64,000 nt of DNA, taken from assembly GCF_048773025.1 (NCBI RefSeq), contig NC_133554.1:58886769-58950768 (forward strand), read 5' to 3'. A model generated the notes under the pieces. It had not been told where the DNA came from and did not search any database. It saw only the letters and a list, made by a program, of their open reading frames with translations. The translations under genes and the position numbers were made by a program. Positions 38,430 through 50,395 of the stretch are shown piece by piece. Source of the stretch: Camelus bactrianus (lineage: Eukaryota > Chordata > Mammalia > Artiodactyla > Camelidae). Every line of letters starts with the position of its first letter. Position 1 is the stretch's first letter.

Positions 38430-41400
38430 TCCCCACGGCCATGGGGACACAGGGCGTTAAGTGTTAGGGACGGGACTTCGTGAGGAGCCTCCTGTGTCTC
38501 AGGTGCTGGGACACGTGCCCAGGGAGATGCACGCGCTCTTCCAGGTGCATCGGAGCAACAGGACCCTGCCCCGCCGAGAACACTGCAAACGCCAGCACGG
38601 TGGCCGTCTCGGCAACGGGACCACAAGCCAGCCCTGGGCCGTGCGCGGCTCCCGAGGGCCAGAGGGACAGTGGGATGGGGTCATGGGGACGCACCGGGGC
38701 ACTGGCCCCTCCAGGCCTCAGAAGACATCTTTTTTGAAAGTACATATAAATAAAATTTATTTGTGTATGTTGCCTCTGTAGCCAACAGCTCTTTTTAAAA
38801 CAACACACTCGCGTTTGCTTTCTCCCCCTTTATACACAATTGCTGAACCACTGGGGTGAGTTGCAGACGCCGTGACACCTCACCCCTAAACGCTTCAGTG
38901 TCTCTAGTCCAGGAAGGGCCTTTCGCCATCCCCACGCCCGGGAAACACAGCCGGCACGACCTCTCAGGTCCCACGCGGCCCCCGTGCACAAGGCCCCAGC
39001 TCTCTCTGAAATGCTTTAGAGCCAGCCCCAAGCCTAGTGGGGTCCGGGGCCTCCCCGGGGTCTTGAGCTGTGATTAGTCGTCACAGCTCTTTAACCTCCT
39101 TTCCTCTCGAACAGAGACCCCACTTTTTGTCTAACATTGACCATTTCGAAGCATCCAGAGTGGCTGTCGACGTGGACTTGCTTTCTTCTTCCCTGTGGCT
39201 TGACTCGGGTAAAGCATCACACAGGTGACACTGTGAACCACCTGGAGGAAGCTGAGGCCCAGAGGGACGCCACTGGCACGCCTGGCCCCCGTCTGCTGTC
39301 GTGGGGCCTCCAGTGAGTGCTGCCCACCAGCCCCAAGCCTGGATGGCAGGGCTCCCGCTTGCAGTGGTGGCCTTCCGCTCACGGGTCTGCCCCTTTTGTG
39401 GACTTGGGGCTCCTTGAGGGGATACCTGCCTTTTGTTCCACCTCTGAGCTGGCTTGGGGGCCAGCAGGGAGCAGAGAGGACCCCGGACAGCTGGCAGTAA
39501 GGGGTGGGTTGCCCAAGGAGCTCGTCAAGGGCCCTCCAGGGTGCCCAACCCTCAGACCAAGGTGTGTGGGGCTCAGGCTAGGCAGCGTCGTGGAGGGCTG
39601 GGGACACAGCAGTGCCAGGAAAAGTGCAGACTGGAATCCACGCATCGTTTTCCTGGGAAGAGTCAAGAGAGGGGCAAAGGGCAGGGGCTGAGGCCCTGGG
39701 GCGCAGGGTCAGCCCGCAGTCTGGCTGGACCCTCCCGCATTCGTCTTTCCGCTGCCCCTGGTGCCCAGAAGGGAGGTGGGAAGGGAACAGTGTCGCCCGT
39801 TTCCTAAGATCTCCTCCTACAAGGGCAGAACCCGAGGGTGATGTGGCCGGAAGAGGAGGGAGCCCCGTCAGCTCAGTGTGGGGGGTCGGAGGGCCTCTGG
39901 GGGCCTCCACGTCGCTGTCTCTGTAGCGCTGTCTCTGGGTCTCTGACCGTCAGGCTGCTGTGCGGTTTGGATTCGTCAGGGCCCCACAGGCCTACCAAAG
40001 GGAGGCGAGGGGTCGCATTTGCTGAAGGACTGAGTGCAGAGGGGTGGGCAGGGCCAGGAGCCATCACCTTCCTTGGACGAAGGGCAGGAGGGAGGTGCTG
40101 TTGGAACCAGCAGGACACGGGAGCGCTGCAGCCCAGAGCCCGGGTGGAGGGGGCACTGCCCTCTCCCTGCCCCGCCGCCCTCCGCTCTCCAGCCTGTGCC
40201 CAGAAGCCAGAGGGCGAGGTGGCCACGTTGCGTGTGCAGGCCACAGCACCAGCCCCCAGGTCAGAGCAGGGCACGGAAGGGACCCCAGCGCCTAGTGGGT
40301 CCAGCGCCAGCAAGCCACGCCCATTGATTGACTCAAATCGATAAACAGGCATAGAACACATTCCATTTTGATGAAAACATCACCAAACAGCAGATTCCGA
40401 GAGCCGAGGGCCTCGCCTGGGGCCGCTCACGCCCCTCTGAGGACCCGCCCCGATGGGAAGGGGAGAAGCCCGCGTCTCCTGTCTCCCGTCTCCCGTTGTC
40501 CGCCCTGGGCCTCAGGCCTCCCCACCAGGCCAGCACTGCCCTTCTGAGAGTGCTGCAGCGTAGCAACGGCCATCCTGGGGCCGGGATGGGGCAGGTAAGG
40601 CCAAGGGGTGGAGAGGACTGCTAGGTCAGAGCTGGGGAGGGGTCTGTGGGTTGTCGAAGGTCTCTGGCTTAGTATGGACCAAGGATGGACAAGGACTAGT
40701 GGAGAGAAAGGCTGGGTGAGGGAAGCAGAGGCTGGGGGGAGGGGAGGGACCTAGCGACACATAAGGGAGCAGGCGGAGAGGGGACCTCAAGCTGGAGAAG
40801 AGACAGCAGGAGCAGCACTGGGTGACACCAGAGGTTGTGGGGGGGGAGGGCGGCCACCGCAGATCTGGAGGGGGCCAGTCCCCCCTCCTGCTGCGCAAAT
40901 GCCCCACACCCCCATGGTCCTGGAGTGTCCTTAGGATCCGGGGACCACTCAAGGCCAGGACACCATCACCCGCAGTGACCAGAACAGGACGCAGCCCCGG
41001 TGCGCAGAGGTCTCTAGCTGTGGCGGGGGGTGGGGGCGGAGGTAGGGGCGAGGACCCAGATCAGAGCCAAACTGCTCCCAGCCAGAGGGTCAATGCAAAA
41101 CTTAGAAAGCAGACAACAGGTCAGATGTGACCTTAGCCAGGGCCGGAACCCCACAGCTGGAGCATGTCTGGGCTCCAAAGGGCCACATTCACCGGTTAAG
41201 GGTGTAAAGGAAGCATCGGACCAGTGAGTCCAGTGCTGACCCAACGCGGGCCCCCAGGGAGGCTCCGCCGGACCGAAGCAGTCAGTGCAAAGGGAACAGG
41301 AGCTCCTGAAGGGGAGCCACCCCCTTTCCTAGAGACATTCTCAAAGTGGAGTCCCGCTGCACCCCATGGCCCTGGCTGGCTCCAGGCCCCAAGGCTGTGT

Positions 41401-41540
41401 GGTGAGGCGTGAGCCCCTCGCCCTCCGCCCTCCAAAGCTGCCTGGCCCAGCCTGCCCAGCCCGGGAAGCTGGGTCAGCTGTCTGGCTCAGGGCCATGAGC
41501 TCGGTCTTAGGCCGGGGGAGGGACTGTCAGGGGACCTGCT
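38430..41540. other. GC-rich intergenic stretch, no gene recognised
   Basis: No clear repeat. An AT-rich patch at 38725-38850 (TTTGAAAGTACATATAAATA) and a patch at 39065-39200 might be small elements. Open frames of up to about 170 codons lack splice context and family resemblance. Confidence 0.5.
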
Positions 41541-41597
41541 GGGATGACGACTTTAATTAATCTGCAATATGTCGTGTTTTGGACAAAGGCAGGCTGC

Positions 41598-41690
41598 CCA
41601 GCCAGACAGCCCTGGTTCAAATCCTGCTGTGTGGCCTTGGGCAAGTTAGTGAACCTCTCTGTGCCACTTATCTTTAACGTGCTGAGGCTG
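41598..41690 (+). mobile_element. MIR SINE fragment
   Basis: CCCTGGTTCAAATCCTGCTG, TGTGGCCTTGGGCAAGTTAG and TGAACCTCTCTGTGCCACTT are a well-kept sense MIR core. It directly follows a small AT-rich patch (TTTAATTAATCTGCAATATG) at 41550-41580. Confidence 0.9.
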
Positions 41691-42104
41691 GCTTCTTTCT
41701 CTTCCTTCTCCTCTCCTTCCCACCATGTCCCTGTGGCCTTGGGACTAAGCAGTTCAGCAGTCCTCATAGGGTGCCCAGGGCTGCCCGCTCGGGTCCACAC
41801 AAGCTCACCGAGCCCAAGGAGGGGTCGACACCTGCCAGGTGGGCGGAAAGGCCCCGTCCAACTGTGGCAGTCTGCCAAGAGCCAATTCCACCAGGGTGAG
41901 TGGGACCTGCCCCCTCCTCCTCCTCTCACTGTCCCCTAACCTTCACCACCCTTCCCCGCTTAATCGCGTCCCAGCTGCTCCACCTTCCTTGTGGTCGCAT
42001 TTCACTAGCATGGAGAGGCTGGGGTGGGGGGTGGGGTAGATGGGGGGTGGACAGCATCCCAGGTCTCCCTACGTGTCCCTGCCTTCATCAAGGAGGGGGT
42101 CTTT

Positions 42105-42269
42105 TGGGGGGGGAGAGTATAGCTCAGTGGTAGGGTGAGTGATAACCGTGCATGAGGTCCTAGGCTCAATCTCCAGCACCTTCATCAATAAAAAATATAC
42201 ATATGTAATATATACATACATTTAAAAATAAATAAATCTAATTACCCCCCACACCAAAAAAAAAAAAGA
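42105..42269 (+). mobile_element. Camelid tRNA-derived SINE (vic-1-like) with clear target-site duplication
   Basis: It has GGGGAGAGTATAGCTCAGTG, a diverged B box, CCAGCACC, and a tail with ATAAATAAATCTAATTACCC, the 3' module I recall for vic-1. Flanks AAGGAGGGGGTCTTT (42090-42104) and AAGGAGGGGTTCTTT (42270-42284) differ at one position. Confidence 0.93.
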
Positions 42270-42284
42270 AAGGAGGGGTTCTTT

Positions 42285-44160
42285 CTTGTGTTCCTTGTGA
42301 GCTTGGTCCTTGCAGGGAGGAGGCCAGAAAGCCCTCTCACCCCTCTCCCAACCTGTCTGCTCCTGGATTTGGGTTTGTTCGGATCCCCGATTCACTAAAG
42401 AAAATTTCCAGGTAGGGCGAGGTCAGCTCTGCCACCAGCAGGCTGCGTGGACCCTAAAAGGGCCAAGGAAGTCACCTTTGCGCCTAGCAAAACATCATCA
42501 TTCATCTGTCATCCAGCACTCGTTCACAAACATGTCCTGCCTGAAGAGCGCCCACCCCACCTGCCTCCTATCATTGACCCGCGTCTCCTGCACAGCAGTT
42601 GGACCGCCTGAGTCAGAACCATCTGGGGTACTTACCGGCCGGGCCCACTCCCAGCCACTGTCCAGCATGGGCTCTCACCTGGGGCCCCGAGAAGCCCTGC
42701 AGTGCAGTGACGTGCTGTTGGGGACCCAGCCATCGGGCGCCGTGCCCTCACTGCTCCCGCGGATGCAGAGGCCTGAGCAGGGGCATGCTTTGCCTGAGTG
42801 CTGATCCCCCACCGAGCCCCAAAGGACAAGGCTCAGAGCGCCAGAATTATGGGAATGGGGGCTGTGCCGCTTTACAGGACAGGAGTCCGAGGAGCAGGGT
42901 CCCCAAGCACGAGGCAACTTCTCCCCTCGGGGGACCAGCGAGATCCTGGCCACTTGTCTCAAGAACAGCTCCAAAGGTGGGGAGGTGGCCCCGATCCCCC
43001 ACCCCCACGGCCGTCCTCTCCTGCCTCTCCTTTCAGGCTCCCAAGGACCCCCTCTCCCAACAGGTCTCCAAGTCTGCACTCAGGGCTCCCCCTTCCCTCA
43101 CCTCTACTGTGTAAGAGACCCCAGCTGGAAGCACCCCAGAGACTCCTGCGCCCAGGCCACACAGCAAGAGACCCTGATGGGGGTGCAGGGATGGCTGAAG
43201 CACCCTCACCCCTACCGTCGCTGCTCCCAGCACTGGGGCTGCCGAAGTCCTAAACTGCTCGGCAGGCAGCATTCATGCTAATGGTCTTCAGGGGCCCTCC
43301 TTCACCCAGGCCCCCTCCTCCCAGCCAGGAAAATTATTAATTCCCATCCGTCAAGTTTACTTCTGGTAAAGTTTGCCATTAACTCGGCCGGCCAGGGGCC
43401 CAGAATAAAACGGGGAGGGAGGCAGAGGTCTGGGGCAGTCCTAGCGGGGGGTGTGGGGGGCATCAGGTGGAGACTCCATGATCCTTGGGCGTCTGGAGGG
43501 CCGGGGGGGATTAGGAGGCGGTTCCCCAGCCCCCACCCACCCATGGCAGCAAGTGGCAGGAGGGGACAAGGCTGCCTCAGCCCCCGTCTTCCCGCCGGCT
43601 TTGGCTGTGTGATGCTAAACTCTGTGTGTATGTGTGAGTGCGCTGTGCAGGGAGGGGACGGGCTGGGCTGGGAGCCCCGGCCCTGACAGTGTCCACAAGT
43701 GGCCGACGAAGCTGACGGTCTAGATTCTAGGTCAGAATGGCAGGAGCTGGTGGCCGAGGATCCCAGGACCAGCAGGGCCAGAGTGTGTTTCAGCTTTTCC
43801 CGATACTCCGCCCCACAGTCCCCAGCCCTGGTCCTTCCTGCACTGTCTTTCCCTCTTTTGTATGAAGCCAGGCCCCTCCACCTTCAAGGCTGGATTCCAG
43901 TCTCCCGCAGGCCTCCCCCCCTCTCAAGAGTCCGCTCTGGGCTGTGGCTGGGCCTGGAATGTTGCCGTCATGATCCTGGCTTCTCCAAGTGGCTCGAGGG
44001 CTGTCTGTGGGTTGAGGAGGGGGAGAGGGGTGCAGAAGGAAACCAGGGAGACACACCCGCAGAGACTGTCTGGGCCCTCAGGCCTCGGCAGTGCACGCGG
44101 TGCCCTGCTTAAGCACACAGTGCTGGGACCGGACAGGTGGGCCCTCGCGAGGCTGCAGAA
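42285..44160. other. GC-rich intergenic stretch
   Basis: No gene recognised. A short AT-rich patch at 43325-43390 (GAAAATTATTAATTCCCATC; CTGGTAAAGTTTGCCATTAA) may be conserved. Confidence 0.5.
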
Positions 44161-44172
44161 ACAGACATCTGA

Positions 44173-44242
44173 TACACAGACACACCACACACACAGACAC
44201 ACCACACACACAGACACACACACACACACACAGACACACACA

Positions 44243-44279
<37 letters not shown>
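44173..44279 (+). repeat. CA dinucleotide microsatellite with CAGACA interruptions
   Basis: An almost continuous CA run of about 107 bp is broken by periodic G (CACAGACACAC). The right 40 bp are pure CA. Confidence 0.97.
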
Positions 44280-44281
<2 letters not shown>

Positions 44282-44689
44282 CTACACGGCCAGGAGAAGG
44301 GGGACAGCGGTGTGGCAGGGCTCCCGACGCGAGGGAGACCCCAGAGGCAACAGGCAGGCTGTTTCTGGACTCCCTGCCCATTTGCCCGCGGGATGGAGTG
44401 GGGTGGGGGAAGCCACTATGCCCAAGGTCCCAGGGTCTCAGGAGACAGTCCTGCCCAGCAGGCTTCCCCAGCCCACTGTGCAGCAGCCAGGGACAGAAGG
44501 GCAAGGCCTCGGAGTGACTTTTCACCGCTTTTTAAAAGGCAGCCCAGAATGTCACCTCCTGCCAGCCTAAGGCCTTGGCCGCAACTCCAGTTTCCTCTGC
44601 GTTTCCTGCTGCCCCAGGTCCAGTTTCATCTCCGCCACTCCCTGTCCCTCCCAGTGGAGGGGCTGCAGCCCTAACCCCCGCAATGACAC

Positions 44690-44935
44690 CCTCTCCGCCC
44701 CCTCTCAAACCCCAGAAGTACTTAGAAACATAAATTAAAATAAATTGCATTTTTAAATCGCAAAATAGGGGCCATTTTATAGTTTTTATTGCATAAGAGC
44801 CATTAATGAAGTGTAGTCCCTGCCACCTTAATTGCCTGGGGACTAAAGTTCAATTCCTGTGTCCGTGCAGGCTGGGGACCTGGGCGTCACATCCACGCAC
44901 CTGGCGGGACACAAGGGTAAATAAATTTATGGGCA
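44690..44935. promoter_or_regulatory. Candidate conserved non-coding element
   Basis: A sharp AT-rich block: TACTTAGAAACATAAATTAA, AATAAATTGCATTTTTAAAT, TTTATAGTTTTTATTGCATA, GAGCCATTAATGAAGTGTAG and CACCTTAATTGCCTGG. ATTTGCAT/octamer-like and TAAT cores are present. No repeat or coding match. Confidence 0.45.
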
Positions 44936-46185
44936 GGATGAGGGGCTTCGGGGAGGTTCTGGAGGCTGCGTGGTGGAGCCCCTGCCTCCTGGGTGAGGGG
45001 TCAGGGGTTCCTGGGGACTAATGGACATGGAGAGGCCTCTCCGCCTGCCTCCCCCCCCCCCCGCCTTCCTGACCATGGAGGGAGAATGGGGAGACGCCAG
45101 CCCAGGCTGGGCAGTGTGAGGGCCCCTGGCTGCCCCACTACACTCACCCCCATCCCCCAGTGACAGAGGAGCAGAACAGGACCAACTGGGTGAGGCCGAC
45201 GCAGGGAGGCCCCGACCAGCTGTCCCGCCTGGCTTTCCCCCAGCCCCTCCTGGGCACGGCCACGGCCACTTTCCTGGGCTTCCTGCCCCACTGGGGGAGG
45301 GGCCAGGATGGCCAGGGTCCCCTCCTCTTTCCACGGCATGCAGCAGGAGCCCAAGGGGTTGAAGCTGGAGGATCATGTGTGTAGTGAGCCATCGGTGTCC
45401 CCCACCCACACCTCCCTGGCCAGACAGGTGGACCCGCAACTGCTGGCCGCTTTGAGGCCACTGATCAGCCCCTATGGGTGGGGGAGCAGCATTAGGGAAC
45501 AGGACTACATGCCCAACAGAGTGCAGAGGCCAGCAGGGGCCTGACTGCCCACGGAGAGGGGCCAGACTCCCTCTCCAGACCACTCATCCCATCCCCCAGG
45601 GCCCAGGCCCATTAATCTTTAACTGTCTCTGGTCTAGAGCTGACCCCAAAAGCAAACAGGGGTAGGATTCCAGGAGAAGAGACACCCCAGTGAGGGGTCG
45701 CCCGGTGGGGCTGGGAGCGGGGATGCAGCTGGGGTGGGGATGCAGTGGCGGTGCGGTAAAACGCTCCCTCTTGCCCCCACCCCCACCGATGCTGGAGGAG
45801 ACCACTACTCCCCAGTTCAGAGAGCTGCGACCTTTTCCAGGGGCGATGGGGGCTGGGGCAGGGCCCCAACCGGAGACAGATTTGGGAGCCAGACAGAGGT
45901 TTTGAAGGCCGAGGTGGGGGGGGGGGCGGGGGCCAGAGCAGGGGAGGTGGTCCGCGCTCCATATAGAGGTCCTCGCGGCAGCCTGAGGGCAGAGGCGTCC
46001 CTGGAGAAAGCAGGGGAGGGGGCGCTTCCTCCAGAAATCCGCTGGGCTATTGTTATGCTTTCCGAGACCAGGGAATTTTTCCAGGAGGCTGTGACAACCA
46101 AAAATAATAATAATAACGCCCCTCCCCCAGCAGCAGGAATTCTGGAAAAAACAGCTGCTGCCGCCGCTCTCGGGCCGAGAGAAAA
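44936..46185. other. GC-rich intergenic stretch leading into a CpG island
   Basis: No gene recognised. It contains a 13-base C run at 45050-45062. The block at 46040-46170 (GCTATTGTTATGCTTTCCGA; AAAAATAATAATAATAACGC; GGAAAAAACAGCTGCTGCCG) resembles a regulatory element bordering the island. Confidence 0.5.
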
Positions 46186-47200
46186 ACAAGGTCAGGCGCT
46201 GCGAAGATTTAATTTAAGGCGCGCACCCGCAGCCCGCCAGCCACGCACCGGAACGCATGTCGCCCTCCCGGCGTGAGGCGCGGGGTTCGCGACCGCCCAG
46301 GCGCCACGTGGAGCGCCTGGCGGGAGGACCCCGGCGCTCGGGCCGGAGATCGGCCCGGGGAAGTGCGGCCCGCACTCGGAGCTGCCTTCCGCGCCCTTCC
46401 CCCCTCCACCGGGGACGGCTAAATCTGGCTTCAACAAACCACTCACTAAATGGGGGAGGGGGAGAGGAGGAGGAGGACGTCGCGGTCGGGAGAATAGAGC
46501 CCGACCTTAATCAGAAGTGACAGCAGAATGGGCCGCGGGCGCTGGCGGGCCGGGCCCGAGCAGGGCTACTCAGACCCCCATCCCCCCTCGGTCCTCCGCT
46601 GGCCGGGAGGGGCTGTCGACAGCCGGGCGCGGAGAGGACGGCCTCTGGGGTCGGCTGGCCCCGGACAGTTCTGCCCGTGAGGCCCGCTCCCCACGGGCTG
46701 CGGCGGGTCCCGGCGTCAGCTCCTGCGGCCGCCCTGGGCGCGCCCTCGCCGTCCAGGCGGGCGCGGGGCAGCCCCAGCGGGAGCGCAGCTGTTTTGCACG
46801 AAGTGGTGCGATGAGCCTGCTCCGTTCTCGCTGTCCTGCCGAGGCCCTGCCAGGGCAGCCCGCGCCGGGCTTTCCGAGGGGCGCCTTCTCCATCCCACCC
46901 GCGCCGCCTGGGGAAGCTGTCCGGCGCCGAGGCGGGCAGAGGCTTGCTTCAGCTCCCATGGGTGCCCCGAAGGCCCCGAGCCCCCAGAGCCAGGCTGGGC
47001 ATTTCAACTTTTCCAAGGACCCCGAGGACTGGGGGCTCCAGGCCTTCGCTGGGAAACGGCTCCGCGTGCACACGGCTGGCGAGGCCTGCGGGCGCGGAGG
47101 GGGGCTGCCGGGCGGCCGGAGCCGGGAAGGTTGGGCCCGCTGCTCCGCGGAGCCCCCCCACCCCCCGCCCGCCAGAGGGGCTCTTTCCTGACCACCCCCT
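46186..47200. promoter_or_regulatory. CpG island
   Basis: CpG is very dense throughout (GCGCGGGGTTCGCGACCGCC; GGCGCTCGGGCCGGAGATCG; GCGCGCCCTCGCC-like runs). It lies against the AT-rich block at 47215-47775. Long frames on both strands are expected from GC content and none resembles a protein. It could be a promoter of a non-coding or distal 5' UTR exon. Confidence 0.7.
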
Positions 47201-47214
47201 CCCGGAGTGAGTTC

Positions 47215-47775
47215 CAGTCTCTCCCGCATTGGTCAACAAATAATTCTCGGTATTTCCCAAACTGAGGAGCCTGGACGAAGCGCAAGGGCAGAGAGAGGAG
47301 GGGACAGGGCCGAACCCTTTGTGTTTTTTTACTTTAAAAATTATATATTTAATGTCACAATCGCTTTTCGTTAAGACCACAAACATCCAATTTGGCTTGG
47401 CGTAATAAAATCAGCTGGAGCTCCCTTAAACGGAGCCATTCCCGTGAATTAAGTTGTGAAATCTAATCTATTATATCCATAAAGGAGAATGCTTTCATTG
47501 TAAATTCAGGTTATAAAGAAACTATACCTGGGCCGCCAGCCTCCCTTTCCGATTTGCTACTTGAAGCCTTATCAAATTACTTCAAAATGTTGGGCTACCC
47601 TCTCGTATCTCGTGGCAACAGAAATTAAATGTGGCAACATTTCTTTTAACAGTAAGAAAAGGTCAGAAACAACCGCCACCACAAGGGGGTATAATTAAAA
47701 AAGACCCCCCCACCTCTCCCTGCGTTGGGAAGCGAGTTTACTATTTTCCCAATTAATTCGAGTTTATGAAACAAT
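47215..47775. promoter_or_regulatory. Candidate conserved non-coding element next to CpG island
   Basis: About 560 bp of AT-rich unique sequence: TCAACAAATAATTCTCGGTA, GCGTAATAAAATCAGCTGGA, GTGAATTAAGTTGTGAAATC, TAATCTATTATATCCATAAA, GAAGCCTTATCAAATTACTT and GGGTATAATTAAAAAAGACC. Candidate sites include RUNX-like (GACCACAAAC), GATA-like (TTATCA) and many homeobox TAAT cores. No coding frame or repeat match. Confidence 0.5.
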
Positions 47776-50395
47776 CTAAACGGGCCAAGCCTTCCTTCAC
47801 CTTCTCTCCCGCTCCAGCTGGTCTGGGGCGAAGCTCCTGGGTGGATCGAACGGGCCTCAAGAAGGGTGCAGAGACCTCGGGGCTCCTACAGAATCTGCAC
47901 TGGAGGTCCTCACCGGCAGCCTGCGCACCTGACCCGGAGAAGGAGTCCTCGCAAGTCAGGCTGGCTCTCGGCTCTGGTGCCTGGCCCGAAGGCCAGGACA
48001 CCACTTGTCTCAGCAGTGGCCAGGCCAGACAAAGGAGTCGCCAGCGAGGGGTTAACCCCCCCTTCCCACATACGCCCTCTCCATCCTCCCCACCACACCC
48101 TCGTAAGGCAGCCTGGAATGGGGAAAGCACCAGTGCACGAGTATTAATTTAGCAAACCCCATTGCAAACAGGGTAGGGGTATTTGCTGCCCTTCCTCGGA
48201 CAGGGGTCTTGGGCCCCCGTCACTCGCTGTTCAGACCACCCCTTTACCCTAGGACATGTCCATCCATTTCTGAGAACTAACTGACCCCAGGGTTGGGCCG
48301 GGAGCCTCGGCACTGGCCAGAAGTCGAGGCCCAGAGCATTCTGAGCCTCGTTCCCGAAGAGGAGTGCTAGGGGGCGGCAAGGAGGCGATCGGTGAGTCTC
48401 CAAATTCCCAGGTAAGGGCAGGACACAGCAATTGTCAGGCCCGCCAAGATTTACGAGGCGCCGGTGGAGTGTCAGCCAGGCCTCGCAGCGCACCCCATCT
48501 AACCTTTGATTTCCATCTAATTATCTTTTTCCTGCCACTTTCAACTCAGTGTCTGGAGAAGTGAACAAAGGGAAGAGGATGGGGATGGGGCCGCCAACCA
48601 GTGGCAAGGGGTTGGTCCAGGGTCTACCCCCAGGACAGTGGGGGTCCCTCAACACCCCAGGCTCAAGCCCTGCGTGGGCCCCCAGGAAGGCGAAGGATGA
48701 AGGGTGACCAGGCTGGGGCTAGGACCACGGCGGGACTCGCTCTCCAGCTCGGCTGGGCCAGGATGGGGGCTGAGACACCCAAAAGGAGTTCCGGGCCCCG
48801 AGCCGTTGGCATCGCACCTCGGGTGTCACAGGAGAGAAGAATCCTTGTTAACGCCCTTGGGCCACAGAAGGAAGAAAAAACACTTTCCCCTAAACTGCAA
48901 TTTAGGGCAGCAGGGAGGCAGAGGGAGGCTGGGCTTTTCTCCTCGCACGGAAAAAGGCGCGCCCAAACGGGTAGAAAGAGCGAGGTTTGCATTTTTCATG
49001 TTAAAATAAAATTCCAAAATGGAAAATGATTTTAGTGGTCACCACCCATAAGTCAACTAAAAACAGGGGTAATTAGAGTGTGGGGAATTCGGGGGACTAT
49101 AAATCTTCGGTGCCTTTTCCACTGGAATCGGGAGCCTTTTATGGCTTACTGAGTTTTATTTCGACAGAAGTGAGGTCCGGGGCTTTGGTGGATGCGGGTC
49201 GGTGTCGGAAGCGCCAGCCACACTGGGGAGAGCGGGGACGCGCACAGCGAGGACACCGGGGGCCTCTCGTCTTGTCCCGGGAAGGTGGAAACCGAAACTA
49301 CGAGCTTCACCCCGAGGAGAGGCCTTTCCCGCCCTCGGGGCCCCTCACTGCCCAGCCGGGTTAACAGGGCTCGGGACGAGCTGGGGAAGCTCTCAAGGGC
49401 TGGGCACTGGTACAGACCCCAGCTCGGCAGTGGACTCCTTTTCTTCCCAGCCCAAACTCCAGTGAGAATACTCCGTTGTGGGCGGGAGGTGAGGCAGTTT
49501 TACAGACAGCCCCATCTGAGCCCCTAGCCCATTCTGTCCCTTTCACTTTGTCCCTTTGTTCTAACTGGGGGGGGTGGGGAGAAAATGTCACAAATCACCC
49601 CCTCCTCTTTAACCATCAAATCCCTAATTTTGAGTCTTCCCCAAACGGCAGGGAATACATTTCACTCCATGGGGGATTTTTCCCCACCGGGTGGAGACCA
49701 GATTACCAAGTTCCTACCTATCTAGGTCTCTTCCTTTCCTGAAAGTCTCCTAATAAAAACACCCAAATCCAAACATCACCTAAAGCCCCATTAACCAGGT
49801 AAGAAAATGAGAAGAAAAAGATCGCGTATTCTCTCTTTAAAAGCGCACCCTTTCCTTCAACTCTCTCCAACCTTCCCCTCTGTTGTAAAGACTGTCCCAC
49901 CCTAACAACGGGGGCGAGGGGAACTACAGGTTCACATTCAGAAACCATTCTCGGAGGACTTCTTTTGTTTGAAGTGGGCATGGGGGAGGGGAAGGAGCTC
50001 GCCCCAGGCCGGCTACCTGGCCTCCCCAATCCACCCCCAAAAAACAAAGCCCATGGGCCTCCCCTAACCGGTAGGTCCGGGGCTCGGGGAACCAACTACA
50101 GGACAAGGGGAGCTGCCCGCCCAGCGTGAGACCAAGGTCAGGTCTCCCCATCGCGAGTTTCCTCAGAACTGAGCGTTCCCGCTGCAAAATCCCCAGGTGG
50201 TTCCAGGGGGTAGGGGCGGGAAAGACTGCCCAGAACAAAGCCCCATCGCCCCAGCTCTGAGGCCGAGGAAGGGCACATGGTCTCCTCGGCGAACTAAATG
50301 GAACCTGGAGAAAGGGGACAAACTTTTCCAAAGGGGTACTCGTTCCGAGCCCCGAGGTGGAGTAAAGGACGGTCCTCTGGCCGAGGCTGCGGACA
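47776..50395. other. Intergenic stretch between two CpG islands
   Basis: No gene recognised. Isolated splice-donor-like strings on the plus strand are GATCG|GTGAGT (near 48391), CCCAG|GTAAGG (near 48413) and AACCAG|GTAAGAAA (near 49799). An AT-rich block at 48990-49165 (TTAAAATAAAATTCCAAAAT; AGTCAACTAAAAACAGGGGT; GGACTATAAATCTTC) may be another regulatory element. Confidence 0.45.

Noticed and set aside
43862-44674. A 270-codon plus-strand frame
   Set aside because: It runs through the CA microsatellite, giving a His-Thr repeat, and shows no other protein features.
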